Translations under genes and position numbers: made by a program
The notes under the pieces: model-generated
Database searches by the model: none
Told to the model about the DNA's origin: nothing
Seen by the model: the letters and a program-made list of their open reading frames with translations, nothing else
From: Terrisporobacter vanillatitrophus
Lineage (GTDB): Bacteria > Bacillota > Clostridia > Peptostreptococcales > Peptostreptococcaceae
Assembly: GCF_051148895.1 (NCBI RefSeq)
Contig: NZ_CP154625.1
Coordinates: 1,054,001 to 1,118,000, forward strand
DNA length: 64,000 nt
Direction of reading: 5' to 3'
Shown here: positions 41,563 to 49,233 of the stretch, piece by piece
Layout of the letters: the number at the start of each line of letters is the position of its first letter
Numbering within the stretch: the first letter of the stretch is position 1

Positions 41563-43041
41563 ATGAAAAACAATGAAATAGAAAATATAAAGAAATATTT
41601 GGTTAGTAAAAAAGTATTATCTACTATATTAGATATATTTGAAAATAAAGATCTAAGCATAGAAGATTTTATAGGAATAATTAATACTATAGCTGAGTTA
41701 ATAGATTTTAATAACCAATGTAAGTATAGTGAACTATTTAAAACACTGGCAGATAAAATAGTATATATAATTGAATTGTTTAATGTAGAAGATAATAATA
41801 TTAGTCAAGCTAATATAAATAGCATAATTGAAGATCTTAAAATAATAATACTTAAGTTAATAAATGATATAGAAAATAAAATACGTATTAATGTCTATTT
41901 TAGAGGAGAAGACAAGTATAATATTTTAGAAAAGTCGTTAAATAAAAACATTCAAATTATAGATGACATTGATATAGCTAGTAATACAGATGTTGAAATG
42001 TATCAAATTAATATCTTGATAATTAGTGAAGAAACAATAAATTATAAATCGGTTTTAAAAAATTACTATGATGATATAATCTTCTATGATAAAACAATGA
42101 ACTATATATTTAATATTTGTGAGAATATATATTATAATAATTACGATTATTATTATCTATTAGAATCATTAGAAAAGGCTAAGGTTAAAGATGTAGAGAG
42201 TATAGTTGTAGGAAACTCATATCCTTTAACAGGTATAGATGTAAACTTATTAGAACATAAAGCTGTAAGTTTGGCATTATCAAGTCAAGATTTATATTAT
42301 TCATATAAATTAGCTAAGCTAGCAATAAGTAATAATAATAGCATAAAGAGATGTATATTAGGTACTGGATATTATTTAGTAAATCATGATTTGTACAAAT
42401 CTAAAAATCAAGATGCAATATCAAGAGTAAAAAATGTATATTATCCAATTTTAAAAGATAAACATAATTCTGAACAAGTAGATAGTATTGAAATTTTAAC
42501 CATAAAAAAAGTTTTAAAAGAGGATGTTATGGATTATATTTTCAATTTAGATTTTCTAGATAAGCATTTTAAAAATCTAATTTTTAGGGATAATAATGGC
42601 TATTTTAATATAAATTTACCTAGGGAAAAACATAATATGTTGGGAAATTTAAGGTTCAGTACTATTAGCGAAAGTGATAAATTTAGGTTAGGTGAGGTTA
42701 GAGCTAATCAACATAATAAATTATGTAAGTATACAAAAACTACAGATGAATACAATTGCATATTTAATGAATTTATAGATTTTTTAATAGATAATAATGT
42801 AGAACCTATAATAGTAGTATTTCCAAGTACTAAATATTATAGTAAATTTTTAAATGTAGAATATAAAGAGGAATTTTATAGAATAACAAATGCAATAAAG
42901 GCAAGACAAAATATAAAAATTATTGATTTTTCTAAACAAGATATATTTTTAGAGGAAGATTTTATAGATTTGGATCATATGAGCAGAATAGGAGCAACTA
43001 AAGTTACTAAAAAACTAAATGAGATTTTAACAAATGAATAA
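41563..43041 (+). CDS. SGNH/GDSL-like hydrolase or acyltransferase with helical N-terminal region
   Basis: 492 aa. The first ~110 residues are helical and unrecognised. Residues ~108-200 look like a Rossmann-like strand region. From ~211 an SGNH-like domain: SIVVGNSYPLTGIDV (block I, with Ser219 as candidate nucleophile), later PIIVVFPSTKYYSKF and DFIDLDHMSRIGATKV with the block V Asp469/His472 pair. The overall layout recalls DltD-like or AlgX-like acyl-transfer domains, but no signal peptide or membrane anchor is seen, so it would act in the cytosol, perhaps O-acylating the flagellin glycan (inference). ATG at 41563 preferred over the GTG at 41560. Confidence 0.6.
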   Translation: MKNNEIENIKKYLVSKKVLSTILDIFENKDLSIEDFIGIINTIAELIDFNNQCKYSELFKTLADKIVYIIELFNVEDNNISQANINSIIEDLKIIILKLINDIENKIRINVYFRGEDKYNILEKSLNKNIQIIDDIDIASNTDVEMYQINILIISEETINYKSVLKNYYDDIIFYDKTMNYIFNICENIYYNNYDYYYLLESLEKAKVKDVESIVVGNSYPLTGIDVNLLEHKAVSLALSSQDLYYSYKLAKLAISNNNSIKRCILGTGYYLVNHDLYKSKNQDAISRVKNVYYPILKDKHNSEQVDSIEILTIKKVLKEDVMDYIFNLDFLDKHFKNLIFRDNNGYFNINLPREKHNMLGNLRFSTISESDKFRLGEVRANQHNKLCKYTKTTDEYNCIFNEFIDFLIDNNVEPIIVVFPSTKYYSKFLNVEYKEEFYRITNAIKARQNIKIIDFSKQDIFLEEDFIDLDHMSRIGATKVTKKLNEILTNE

Positions 43042-43047
43042 AATAAC

Positions 43048-43088
43048 AATAAAGTCTATCATAAGTTGTATTTGTGATAGACTTTATT
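43048..43088 (+). terminator. Intrinsic terminator closing the glycan island
   Basis: AATAAAGTCTATCA / TGATAGACTTTATT, a perfect 14-bp stem. Confidence 0.75.
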
Positions 43089-43357
43089 ATATTGCAAATA
43101 TAAATAGAAACAATTATCAAGAATATTGATTACACACCGTAAGATATAAACATAAGGGATTATAAGTAATATATTAATATTACTAAATATAAATAATAAT
43201 ATATAATTAAACATAAAACAATTATCAAAATAAACAAAAAGAATTTCCACAGGACTAAAAATAAATAAAGCCTAAGATAATATAGCGTGTGAAACAAAAT
43301 TTAATAATATTAAAGTTGTTAAATAATAAAACATTTTATAAAAAGTGAGGGAAAACT
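43089..43357 (+). other. Intergenic region with a direct repeat, no gene seen
   Basis: No ORF with a ribosome-binding site. AAACAATTATCAA occurs twice as an exact 13-bp direct repeat about 110 bp apart (near 43,110 and 43,219). An AGTAATAT-ATTA-ATATTACT hairpin lies between them near 43,166. Promoter for the following gene presumably in this stretch but not resolved. Confidence 0.4.
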
Positions 43358-44032
43358 ATGATTGTAATAGGGGAGAAGGCATATCTAAAAACATATGATA
43401 AAAAAGAAAATCAAGAACTTGATATTGATAAGAACATCAACAAAATTGTAAAATCACACAATGATGAAATAAAGTCAACTAAAATTACAAGGAAAGAATC
43501 AAAAACAAGTAATAATGACATGTATAACAACCTAAAAAATAAAGCTAGCATACTAAGTAGAGATGAAAGACATATTCAAGATAAAGTATCACAAATTCAA
43601 ATCCAGCAGCAAAAAGTAGAAAATATGGAAGAGTCACTAAATCAAATAAAATCATACTATCTAAGCTCTATAAGAAAAGCTAAACAAGAAGAAGAAAAAG
43701 AGAAAGTTAAAATAAATAAAATAAAGAAAGAAGTAGATGATTTAGATAATAAATATATAACTGAGGTAACGGAATTAAAAGAGTCAGAAGATATAATAGA
43801 TGCTATAAGTGTAGCACTAAACAAAATTAATGATATTAAAAGTAAACTTGAACAGTACAAATCAAAATTAATGAATCTTGAATGCTTAGTGGAAAAAAGT
43901 AAGAAAGAATTGGATTCAGAACAAAAGAAAATAGAAATGAATTTAGATGAAAGTATAATATCAAATCCACTAGATTTTATAAGTATAAGTGGTGATTTCG
44001 ATACAGGAATTATTATAGATATAAAAATATAA
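43358..44032 (+). CDS. Coiled-coil protein of unknown function between glycan island and riboswitch
   Basis: 224 aa, soluble, without signal peptide. Residues ~65-200 are strongly heptad-like and charged (RHIQDKVSQIQIQQQKVENMEESLNQIKSYYLSS, then long KEEEKEKVKINKIKKEVDDL). Short non-helical ends: MIVIGEKAYLKTYDKK at the front and SISGDFDTGIIIDIKI at the back. The middle helix faintly recalls flagellin-type D1 helices, but I do not claim homology. Ribosome-binding site GAGGGAAA. It sits directly before the early flagellar operon; function unknown. Confidence 0.65.
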   Translation: MIVIGEKAYLKTYDKKENQELDIDKNINKIVKSHNDEIKSTKITRKESKTSNNDMYNNLKNKASILSRDERHIQDKVSQIQIQQQKVENMEESLNQIKSYYLSSIRKAKQEEEKEKVKINKIKKEVDDLDNKYITEVTELKESEDIIDAISVALNKINDIKSKLEQYKSKLMNLECLVEKSKKELDSEQKKIEMNLDESIISNPLDFISISGDFDTGIIIDIKI

Positions 44033-44139
44033 TTTGTTTTTTGGTTTTGGAATAAAATAAAATTAAAATGTAATATTTCTATTTTATGAAAAAAACGTAT
44101 ATTATTGGTACCTTTTTTACATTATTTTCATAGTAATTA

Positions 44140-44168
44140 TTGAAAAAAGTTGAAAAATATGGTATTTT
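44140..44168 (+). promoter_or_regulatory. Sigma-A-type promoter of the early flagellar operon
   Basis: TTGAAA (44140-44145), 17-bp spacer, TATTTT (44163-44168); a second TTGAAA follows at 44150. The transcript would begin just before the riboswitch aptamer at ~44,189. Confidence 0.5.
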
Positions 44169-44188
44169 AAAATTAAAAGTAATATATT

Positions 44189-44288
44189 AGCAAATTTGGG
44201 GAAATCCAAAGACGCAAAGCTAAAGGGGCTACGGTAAAATTAATTATCTAAAATAATATAATTTTATTATGCCAGCCAGTTGCCTAAG
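44189..44288 (+). ncRNA. Cyclic di-GMP-I riboswitch (GEMM-I)
   Basis: GEMM-I hallmarks are visible in order: GCAAA...GGGGAAATCC, AAAGACGCAAAGC (44,208-44,220), TAAAGGGGCTACGGT, then after a variable stem ATGCCAGCCAGTTGCCT (44,269-44,285). The last TTGCCT closes P1 with the 5' GCAA, but can also pair with AGGCAA at 44,340-44,345, giving an alternative fold. In C. difficile the switch at this site reduces flagellar transcription when c-di-GMP is high. Confidence 0.93.
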
Positions 44289-44366
44289 AATTTGAATTCT
44301 TTGTTATTGTAAATAAGCCTTAATGTTTATTTGTTACAAAGGCAATTTTATAATATTTTCGATGGT

Positions 44367-44399
44367 GACTATCCTTATTATTTAAGGATAGTTTTTTTA
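44367..44399 (+). terminator. Riboswitch-controlled intrinsic terminator
   Basis: GACTATCCTTA-TTAT-TAAGGATAGTTTTTTT, ~80 nt after the aptamer; the expression platform of the c-di-GMP switch. Confidence 0.88.
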
Positions 44400-44428
44400 T
44401 TATCTACTACGAAATAAAGAATTGAAGG

Positions 44429-44547
44429 TGTTTTCAAATGAAATTATAAATAAAAAATTAACGACTTAAAATGTTTTTGAAATGTTTAACATGCTAGGTT
44501 ACTAAATTAATAAAAAAGTCGAAAAATATATATTTTTTTTGAAAACA
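44429..44547. repeat. Short inverted repeat downstream of the riboswitch terminator
   Basis: TGTTTTCAAA (44429-44438) and TTTGAAAACA (44538-44547) are perfect 10-bp inverted copies flanking 99 bp. The right arm holds a TTGAAA that could serve as -35 for the TATAAT at 44564-44569 (19-bp spacing). In C. difficile an invertible flg switch lies in the same leader, but there the repeats are 21 bp. AT-richness makes chance plausible. Confidence 0.35.
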
Positions 44548-44569
44548 AATAAGAAAAAAAGTGTATAAT
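44539..44569 (+). promoter_or_regulatory. Possible second promoter before flgB, downstream of the riboswitch
   Basis: TTGAAA (44539-44544) and a consensus TATAAT (44564-44569) with a longish 19-bp spacer. If active it would feed flgB without passing the c-di-GMP terminator. Confidence 0.35.
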
Positions 44570-44770
44570 AGAAATATGGTAGGGAAAAAATGTCAAAAAA
44601 AACATATTTATGTAAAAAAACTATTTATATGAGAGTGCAAAAGTAAAATAATTAATTGAATTATATTTACATTTATAATTTAAAAAGCATATGAAATATA
44701 ATGCTTGGGGTAGCTAAGTTGAAAACTTTATTGAGATAGTTATTCAAATCAGGGAATTAGGGAGGTATAT

Positions 44771-45094
44771 ATGGAAATATACAGTTTGATGAAAATGGGG
44801 TTGGATGCCACAGAGCTGAGAAGTAGGGTTATAGCAAATAATATTGCCAACATAAATACTGTAGGGTATAAGAGAAAATATGTTACTTTTGAAGATACAC
44901 TAACAGATAAATTGGAAGATGCCAAAATTGAAGTAAAAACAGAAAAAAATACATCCATGAGGGAAGATGTTAACAATGTTGATTTAGAAAATGAAAAAGT
45001 CAATCAAGCTGCTACAACACTACAGTATAATGCCTTAGTTAGTTTAACTAATACAAAACTTGCAATGACAAAAAGTATAATTATGGGGAGGTAA
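44771..45094 (+). CDS. flgB: Flagellar basal-body rod protein FlgB
   Basis: 107 aa, compact FlgB. MGLDATELRSRVIANNIANINTVGYKRKYVTFEDTL carries the rod-protein N-terminal motif (ANNIANINTxGYK); the C-terminus NALVSLTNTKLAMTKSIIMGR is the conserved D0 helix. Proximal rod subunit. First gene of the c-di-GMP-controlled early operon; ribosome-binding site GGGAGG. Confidence 0.95.
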   Translation: MEIYSLMKMGLDATELRSRVIANNIANINTVGYKRKYVTFEDTLTDKLEDAKIEVKTEKNTSMREDVNNVDLENEKVNQAATTLQYNALVSLTNTKLAMTKSIIMGR

Positions 45095-45098
45095 ATAA

Positions 45099-45503
45099 AT
45101 GAGTGTTTTCAGTGGTATGAGAATCAGTGCTAGTGGTTTATCTGCAGAGCGTATGAGAATGGATGTTATATCTTCTAATATAGCCAATGTAAAAACTACA
45201 AGAACTGAGGATGGAGATGCCTATAAACGTAAAATAGCTACATTTGAAGAAAACTATGATGAAAAGCTAGGAATGCTTGGGGTAAAAACTACATCAATAG
45301 AAGATGATAATTCCCCAATGAATAGAGTATATGAGCCAAGTCATCCAGATGCAGATGAAGAAGGATATGTAGAATATCCAAATGTTGATTTACTAGTAGA
45401 AATGACTGATTTAATATCAGCATCAAGAGCATATGAATCAAATATAGATACATTAAATGCACAAAAAAATATGATTTCAAAAGCTTTAGAAATTGGAAAG
45501 TAA
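45099..45503 (+). CDS. flgC: Flagellar basal-body rod protein FlgC
   Basis: 134 aa: MSVFSGMRISASGLSAERMRMDVISSNIANVKTTRTEDGDAYKRK and the C-terminal VEMTDLISASRAYESNIDTLNAQKNMISKALEIGK. Proximal rod subunit acting with FlgB. Four bases after flgB, ribosome-binding site GGGGAGG. Confidence 0.96.
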   Translation: MSVFSGMRISASGLSAERMRMDVISSNIANVKTTRTEDGDAYKRKIATFEENYDEKLGMLGVKTTSIEDDNSPMNRVYEPSHPDADEEGYVEYPNVDLLVEMTDLISASRAYESNIDTLNAQKNMISKALEIGK

Positions 45504-45514
45504 GGGGAGATTAG

Positions 45515-45844
45515 ATGCAAGGTATAGGGAGCATAAACATAAACTCTGATATATTTTCAAATATAATAGATAACAATTATATAAATAAAAATATAAGTGA
45601 AGAACAATCTATTGACGATTCAAAAATAAAATTTGGTGATGTTATATCACAAGCTATTAATAAAGTTAATGGTACTCAGGTAGAAGCAAATAATATGGTG
45701 GAAAGCCTTATAAAGGGAGAAGATGTTTCTATGCATGATGTAATGTTATCCATGCAGGAATCCCAAATATCTATGCAACTTATGTTAGAGGTAAGAAATA
45801 AATTATTTGAGGCTTACAAAGAACTAAATGGAGTACAACTGTAG
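45515..45844 (+). CDS. fliE: Flagellar hook-basal body complex protein FliE
   Basis: 109 aa. The C-terminal half is FliE-like: FGDVISQAINKVNGTQVEANNMVESLIKGEDVSMHDVMLSMQESQISMQLMLEVRNKLFEAYKELNGVQL. FliE links the MS ring to the rod. The N-terminal ~40 residues are variable. Ribosome-binding site AAGGGGA. Confidence 0.94.
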   Translation: MQGIGSININSDIFSNIIDNNYINKNISEEQSIDDSKIKFGDVISQAINKVNGTQVEANNMVESLIKGEDVSMHDVMLSMQESQISMQLMLEVRNKLFEAYKELNGVQL

Positions 45845-45866
45845 CCTATAAATAAGGAGCAAATAC

Positions 45867-47396
45867 ATGGAATTTAAAGGAATTATAAACAAAGTAAAAG
45901 AAATTTTTCAAAACAAAAATAAACAATTTAAGGAACTTAAAAAAGAAAAGAAAATAGCAATTGTAGTTGGTGTTATAGCAGTTGTATTAGCATTGGTATT
46001 TGGAGCTAAGTATATAAGTGATAGTAAATACAAACTTCTTTTTTCTGGGTTAAGCTCAAGTGATGCAATTTCAATTACTAAAGAACTTGAAAATCAAGGG
46101 GTAGAGATGAAGGTTGAAGGAGATAGCATCTATGTGCCAAAAGAGCAGGTAGACAAGTTAAGACTTGAGTTATCAGGAAGTATCTCAAATGGATCAAAAG
46201 GATTTGAATTAATGGATGAAACTTCTTCATTTGGTCTTACAGATGAAGAGTTTAATATTAAGAAACAAAGAATGGTTCAAGGCGAGATAGAAAAGACTAT
46301 AAAAACTTTTCAACAAGTAGAAGATGCTAGAGTAAATATTACTCAAGGACAAGAGTCAGTTTTTTCAGATGAAGGGACTCCTGGAAGTGCAGCTGTAGCA
46401 TTAACCCTAAAGGCAGGTCAATCTCTAGAACCATCACAAATAAGATCGATTATGTCATTAGTTTCTGCAAGTAGCACAAATATTCCAAAACAAAATGTAG
46501 AAGTAGTAGATCAAAATATGAATTTATTGTCAGAAGGATTATTTGATGATAAAGGAAATGCTTCAAATTCAAATGGAATAGAGACTGCTTTAAAAGCAGA
46601 AAAAGAATTAAGCCGAAATTTAGAAAAATCAATTATTGGTTTGCTAGAACCTATATTTGGAAAAGGAAAAGTGAAGGCTACTGTAAATGCTGATTTAAAC
46701 TTTGATAATAGTGAGACAACTGAGACAGTAATAAATCCAGAAACAGTAGTTATGAAGGAAGCTAGAAGTGAAAATGAAACTACAGGACCAGGAAATACAG
46801 GTGGTGCTGTAGATAATAATATGAACAATATATCAGGCGATGATGTTACTACATCAAGTAAAGATGAAAGTCTTGAGTATGATGCTGGAAGAAAAGAAAC
46901 TAAGATAATAAAGGCTCAAGGAGAGTTAAATAAAATAACAGCATCTGTTGCAATAGATGGAGTATTAACTAATGTACAGATTAGTAATGTTAATGACATG
47001 GTAGCAAACACTATAGGTATGAATGCACAAAGAGGAGACGATGTGAAAGTAGTAGCAATGGACTTTGGTGCAAATGCCGATGAAACATTAGAAGAAAGTG
47101 GTATAAGCGACACTATGAAATTATTAGGATTTGCATTATTAGCAGTAGCCTTAGCAAGTATAATTGGCTTCATTATAATAAGCAGAATTAAAAAGAAAAA
47201 AGCAGAAGAAGATGAAGAATATGATGATGTAGATGAAGTAGAACTAATTAATAAAAAGATTGAAGAAATGGAAAATGCTTCAAAATTAGAAAATGAAGAA
47301 GAAGAAAACATTACATTAGAAGAAGAAGTAAGAAAATATGCTTCGGAAAATCCTGATAGGGTTACAGATTTAATAAATAGTTGGTTAAACGTATAA
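45867..47396 (+). CDS. fliF: Flagellar MS-ring protein FliF
   Basis: 509 aa with two membrane helices: residues ~29-47 (KIAIVVGVIAVVLALVFGAKY) and ~420-440 (LLGFALLAVALASIIGFIIIS). The YscJ-like ring-building domain is near the N-terminus (YKLLFSGLSSSDAISITKELENQGVEMKVEGDSIYVPKEQVDKLRLELS). The C-terminal acidic tail (EEEVRKYASENPDRVTDLINSWLN) binds FliG. Forms the base of the motor in the membrane. Confidence 0.96.
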   Translation: MEFKGIINKVKEIFQNKNKQFKELKKEKKIAIVVGVIAVVLALVFGAKYISDSKYKLLFSGLSSSDAISITKELENQGVEMKVEGDSIYVPKEQVDKLRLELSGSISNGSKGFELMDETSSFGLTDEEFNIKKQRMVQGEIEKTIKTFQQVEDARVNITQGQESVFSDEGTPGSAAVALTLKAGQSLEPSQIRSIMSLVSASSTNIPKQNVEVVDQNMNLLSEGLFDDKGNASNSNGIETALKAEKELSRNLEKSIIGLLEPIFGKGKVKATVNADLNFDNSETTETVINPETVVMKEARSENETTGPGNTGGAVDNNMNNISGDDVTTSSKDESLEYDAGRKETKIIKAQGELNKITASVAIDGVLTNVQISNVNDMVANTIGMNAQRGDDVKVVAMDFGANADETLEESGISDTMKLLGFALLAVALASIIGFIIISRIKKKKAEEDEEYDDVDEVELINKKIEEMENASKLENEEEENITLEEEVRKYASENPDRVTDLINSWLNV

Positions 47397-47411
47397 AAGG
47401 GTGAGTTTATT

Positions 47412-48470
47412 TTGAATACAGAGATTAATAAATCAGAAAATGCCTTTGATTTAGGTAATATACCAAAGGTAAGGCGTGTAACAGGCGCAAGAAAAGCAGC
47501 AATATTATTGATGACTTTAGGGCCAGAAGCTTCAGCTGAAGTCTTGAAAAATTTATCAGATAAGAAGATACAAAAAATAGGAGTAGAAATAGCAAATATA
47601 AATACAATTAATGCAAGAGAAAGAAGAGAAATATTACAAGAATTTATTGAATTAAATAAGGGTAAAGAATACGTGATGGAAGGTGGTATAGAGAGTGCTA
47701 CATCATTACTTCACGGAGCACTAGGCAGCCAAAGAGCTGGAAAGTTACTTGAAGGAATTAAATATGATGCATATACAAAGTTGTTTATGGGAGCAAGAAA
47801 AGCTGAACCAGAACAGATATTAGCTTGTATACAAGGAGAAAGCACTCAAACTATAGCTGTGATTTTAACACATATTCAACCTGACAAAGCAGCTGTAATC
47901 TTAGCTGAATTACCAGAAAAGGTTAAGAATGAAGTATCTTTAAAAATAGGTTCAGCATCTTCTATATCACCAAATGTTATAAAAGCAATAGATAAAGCTG
48001 TTGAAAAGAAACTGGCTAATCTAGGTCAAAGAGAAATAGAAAGCAGTGGTGGGGTAGATAGTCTTGTAAATATACTTGGAAATGTTGATAGAAAAACAGA
48101 AAAAAGTATTATTAAGTATATAGAAGAGAGAAATGATGAATTGGCAGAAGAAATTAGATCCAATATGTTCATATTCGAAGATATTGTTAGACTTGAAAAT
48201 ATAGCAATTCAAAGAATTCTTAAAGAAATTAATGTTAAAGATATTGCCTTTGCTCTTAAAGGTGCTTCTAAAGATGTTTCAGAAATTATATTTAGAAATC
48301 AATCTCATAGAGCATCTCAAGCTCTTAGGGAAGAGATTGACTTATTAGGAAAGGTAAAAATATCTCAAGTAGAAGAAGCGCAGCAAAATATAGTTAATAC
48401 TATCAGACGTCTTGAAGATATGGGAGAAATAAATTTAACTAGAGGCTCAGACGATGAATTTATTGTGTAA
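47412..48470 (+). CDS. fliG: Flagellar motor switch protein FliG
   Basis: 352 aa, TTG start after AAAAGGGTGA. N-terminal RVTGARKAAILLMTLGPEASAEVLKNLSDKKIQKIGVEI binds FliF; the middle holds GESTQTIAVILTHIQPDKAAVILAELP (in place of the usual EHPQTIA); the C-terminal torque helix is KDIAFALKGASKDVSEIIFRNQSHRASQALREEIDLLGKVK. Its end overlaps fliH by 17 nt. Confidence 0.96.
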   Translation: MNTEINKSENAFDLGNIPKVRRVTGARKAAILLMTLGPEASAEVLKNLSDKKIQKIGVEIANINTINARERREILQEFIELNKGKEYVMEGGIESATSLLHGALGSQRAGKLLEGIKYDAYTKLFMGARKAEPEQILACIQGESTQTIAVILTHIQPDKAAVILAELPEKVKNEVSLKIGSASSISPNVIKAIDKAVEKKLANLGQREIESSGGVDSLVNILGNVDRKTEKSIIKYIEERNDELAEEIRSNMFIFEDIVRLENIAIQRILKEINVKDIAFALKGASKDVSEIIFRNQSHRASQALREEIDLLGKVKISQVEEAQQNIVNTIRRLEDMGEINLTRGSDDEFIV

Positions 48471-49233
48471 TATTATCAAATCACATGAAGTAGAGATACT
48501 AGGCAAAAGAAAAATAAAAGTTAACTCAAATAAATCTAACTTTGAAGTTGAAAGTAATGAATTTGATATAAAAAGAGAAAATGAAATGGCACAAATCAAA
48601 GAAGAGATAGAGTTAAAATTAATAGAAGCAAAAGAGCAGGGTGAGCAAATTATACAAAATGCACAAACGGAAGCAGAAAAAATCATAGAACAAGGCCAAG
48701 AAGAAGTTTGCAATATAGAAAAAAAAGCATACGAAGAAGGACATAAACAAGGGCTGAAAAATGGATATGAAGATGGATACAAAGAAGTGTATGAAGAATA
48801 TGTTGAAAAAGCCCAAGAACAAGCAAATAAAATAATTGAAAATGCTAACAACATTTTAATTCAAGCAAATAATGAAATATCAAACTATATGAAAGAAAAT
48901 AGAAACAATATCTTAAATATAAGTATTAGTATAGCAGAGCAAGTATTGAGAGAAAAATTTGAAGATATTTCAGCAATGGACAATTTAATAGGAAGTGTAA
49001 TTGAAGAATATGAACTTAAAGAAAACTTTGTTATAAAAGTTAATCCTACATATAAAGAAAGTTTGGATAAACAAGTATTAGAATTAAAAGAATCTTATAA
49101 GATTAGTGGAGATGTTTTCGTTCTAGGAGATGAGTCTATTGAAGCTGGTAATGCAATTATAGATAATGTGAACGGAAGCTTAATGGTAGGAATTGATGGA
49201 GTAGTAGGAAAGATAAAAGAGGAGTTACTATGA
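48454..49233 (+). CDS. fliH: Flagellar export regulator FliH
   Basis: 259 aa with a long charged coiled coil (about residues 30-140) holding glutamate/glutamine-rich repeats and the GxxxG-like run AYEEGHKQGLKNGYEDGYKEVYEEYVEKA, then the FliH/V-ATPase E-subunit-type C-terminal domain (ILNISISIAEQVLREKFEDISAMDNLIGSVIEEY ... VNGSLMVGIDGVVGKIKEEL). Regulates FliI and brings it to the export gate. Overlaps fliG and fliI, so translationally coupled. Confidence 0.9.
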   Translation: MNLLCNIIKSHEVEILGKRKIKVNSNKSNFEVESNEFDIKRENEMAQIKEEIELKLIEAKEQGEQIIQNAQTEAEKIIEQGQEEVCNIEKKAYEEGHKQGLKNGYEDGYKEVYEEYVEKAQEQANKIIENANNILIQANNEISNYMKENRNNILNISISIAEQVLREKFEDISAMDNLIGSVIEEYELKENFVIKVNPTYKESLDKQVLELKESYKISGDVFVLGDESIEAGNAIIDNVNGSLMVGIDGVVGKIKEELL

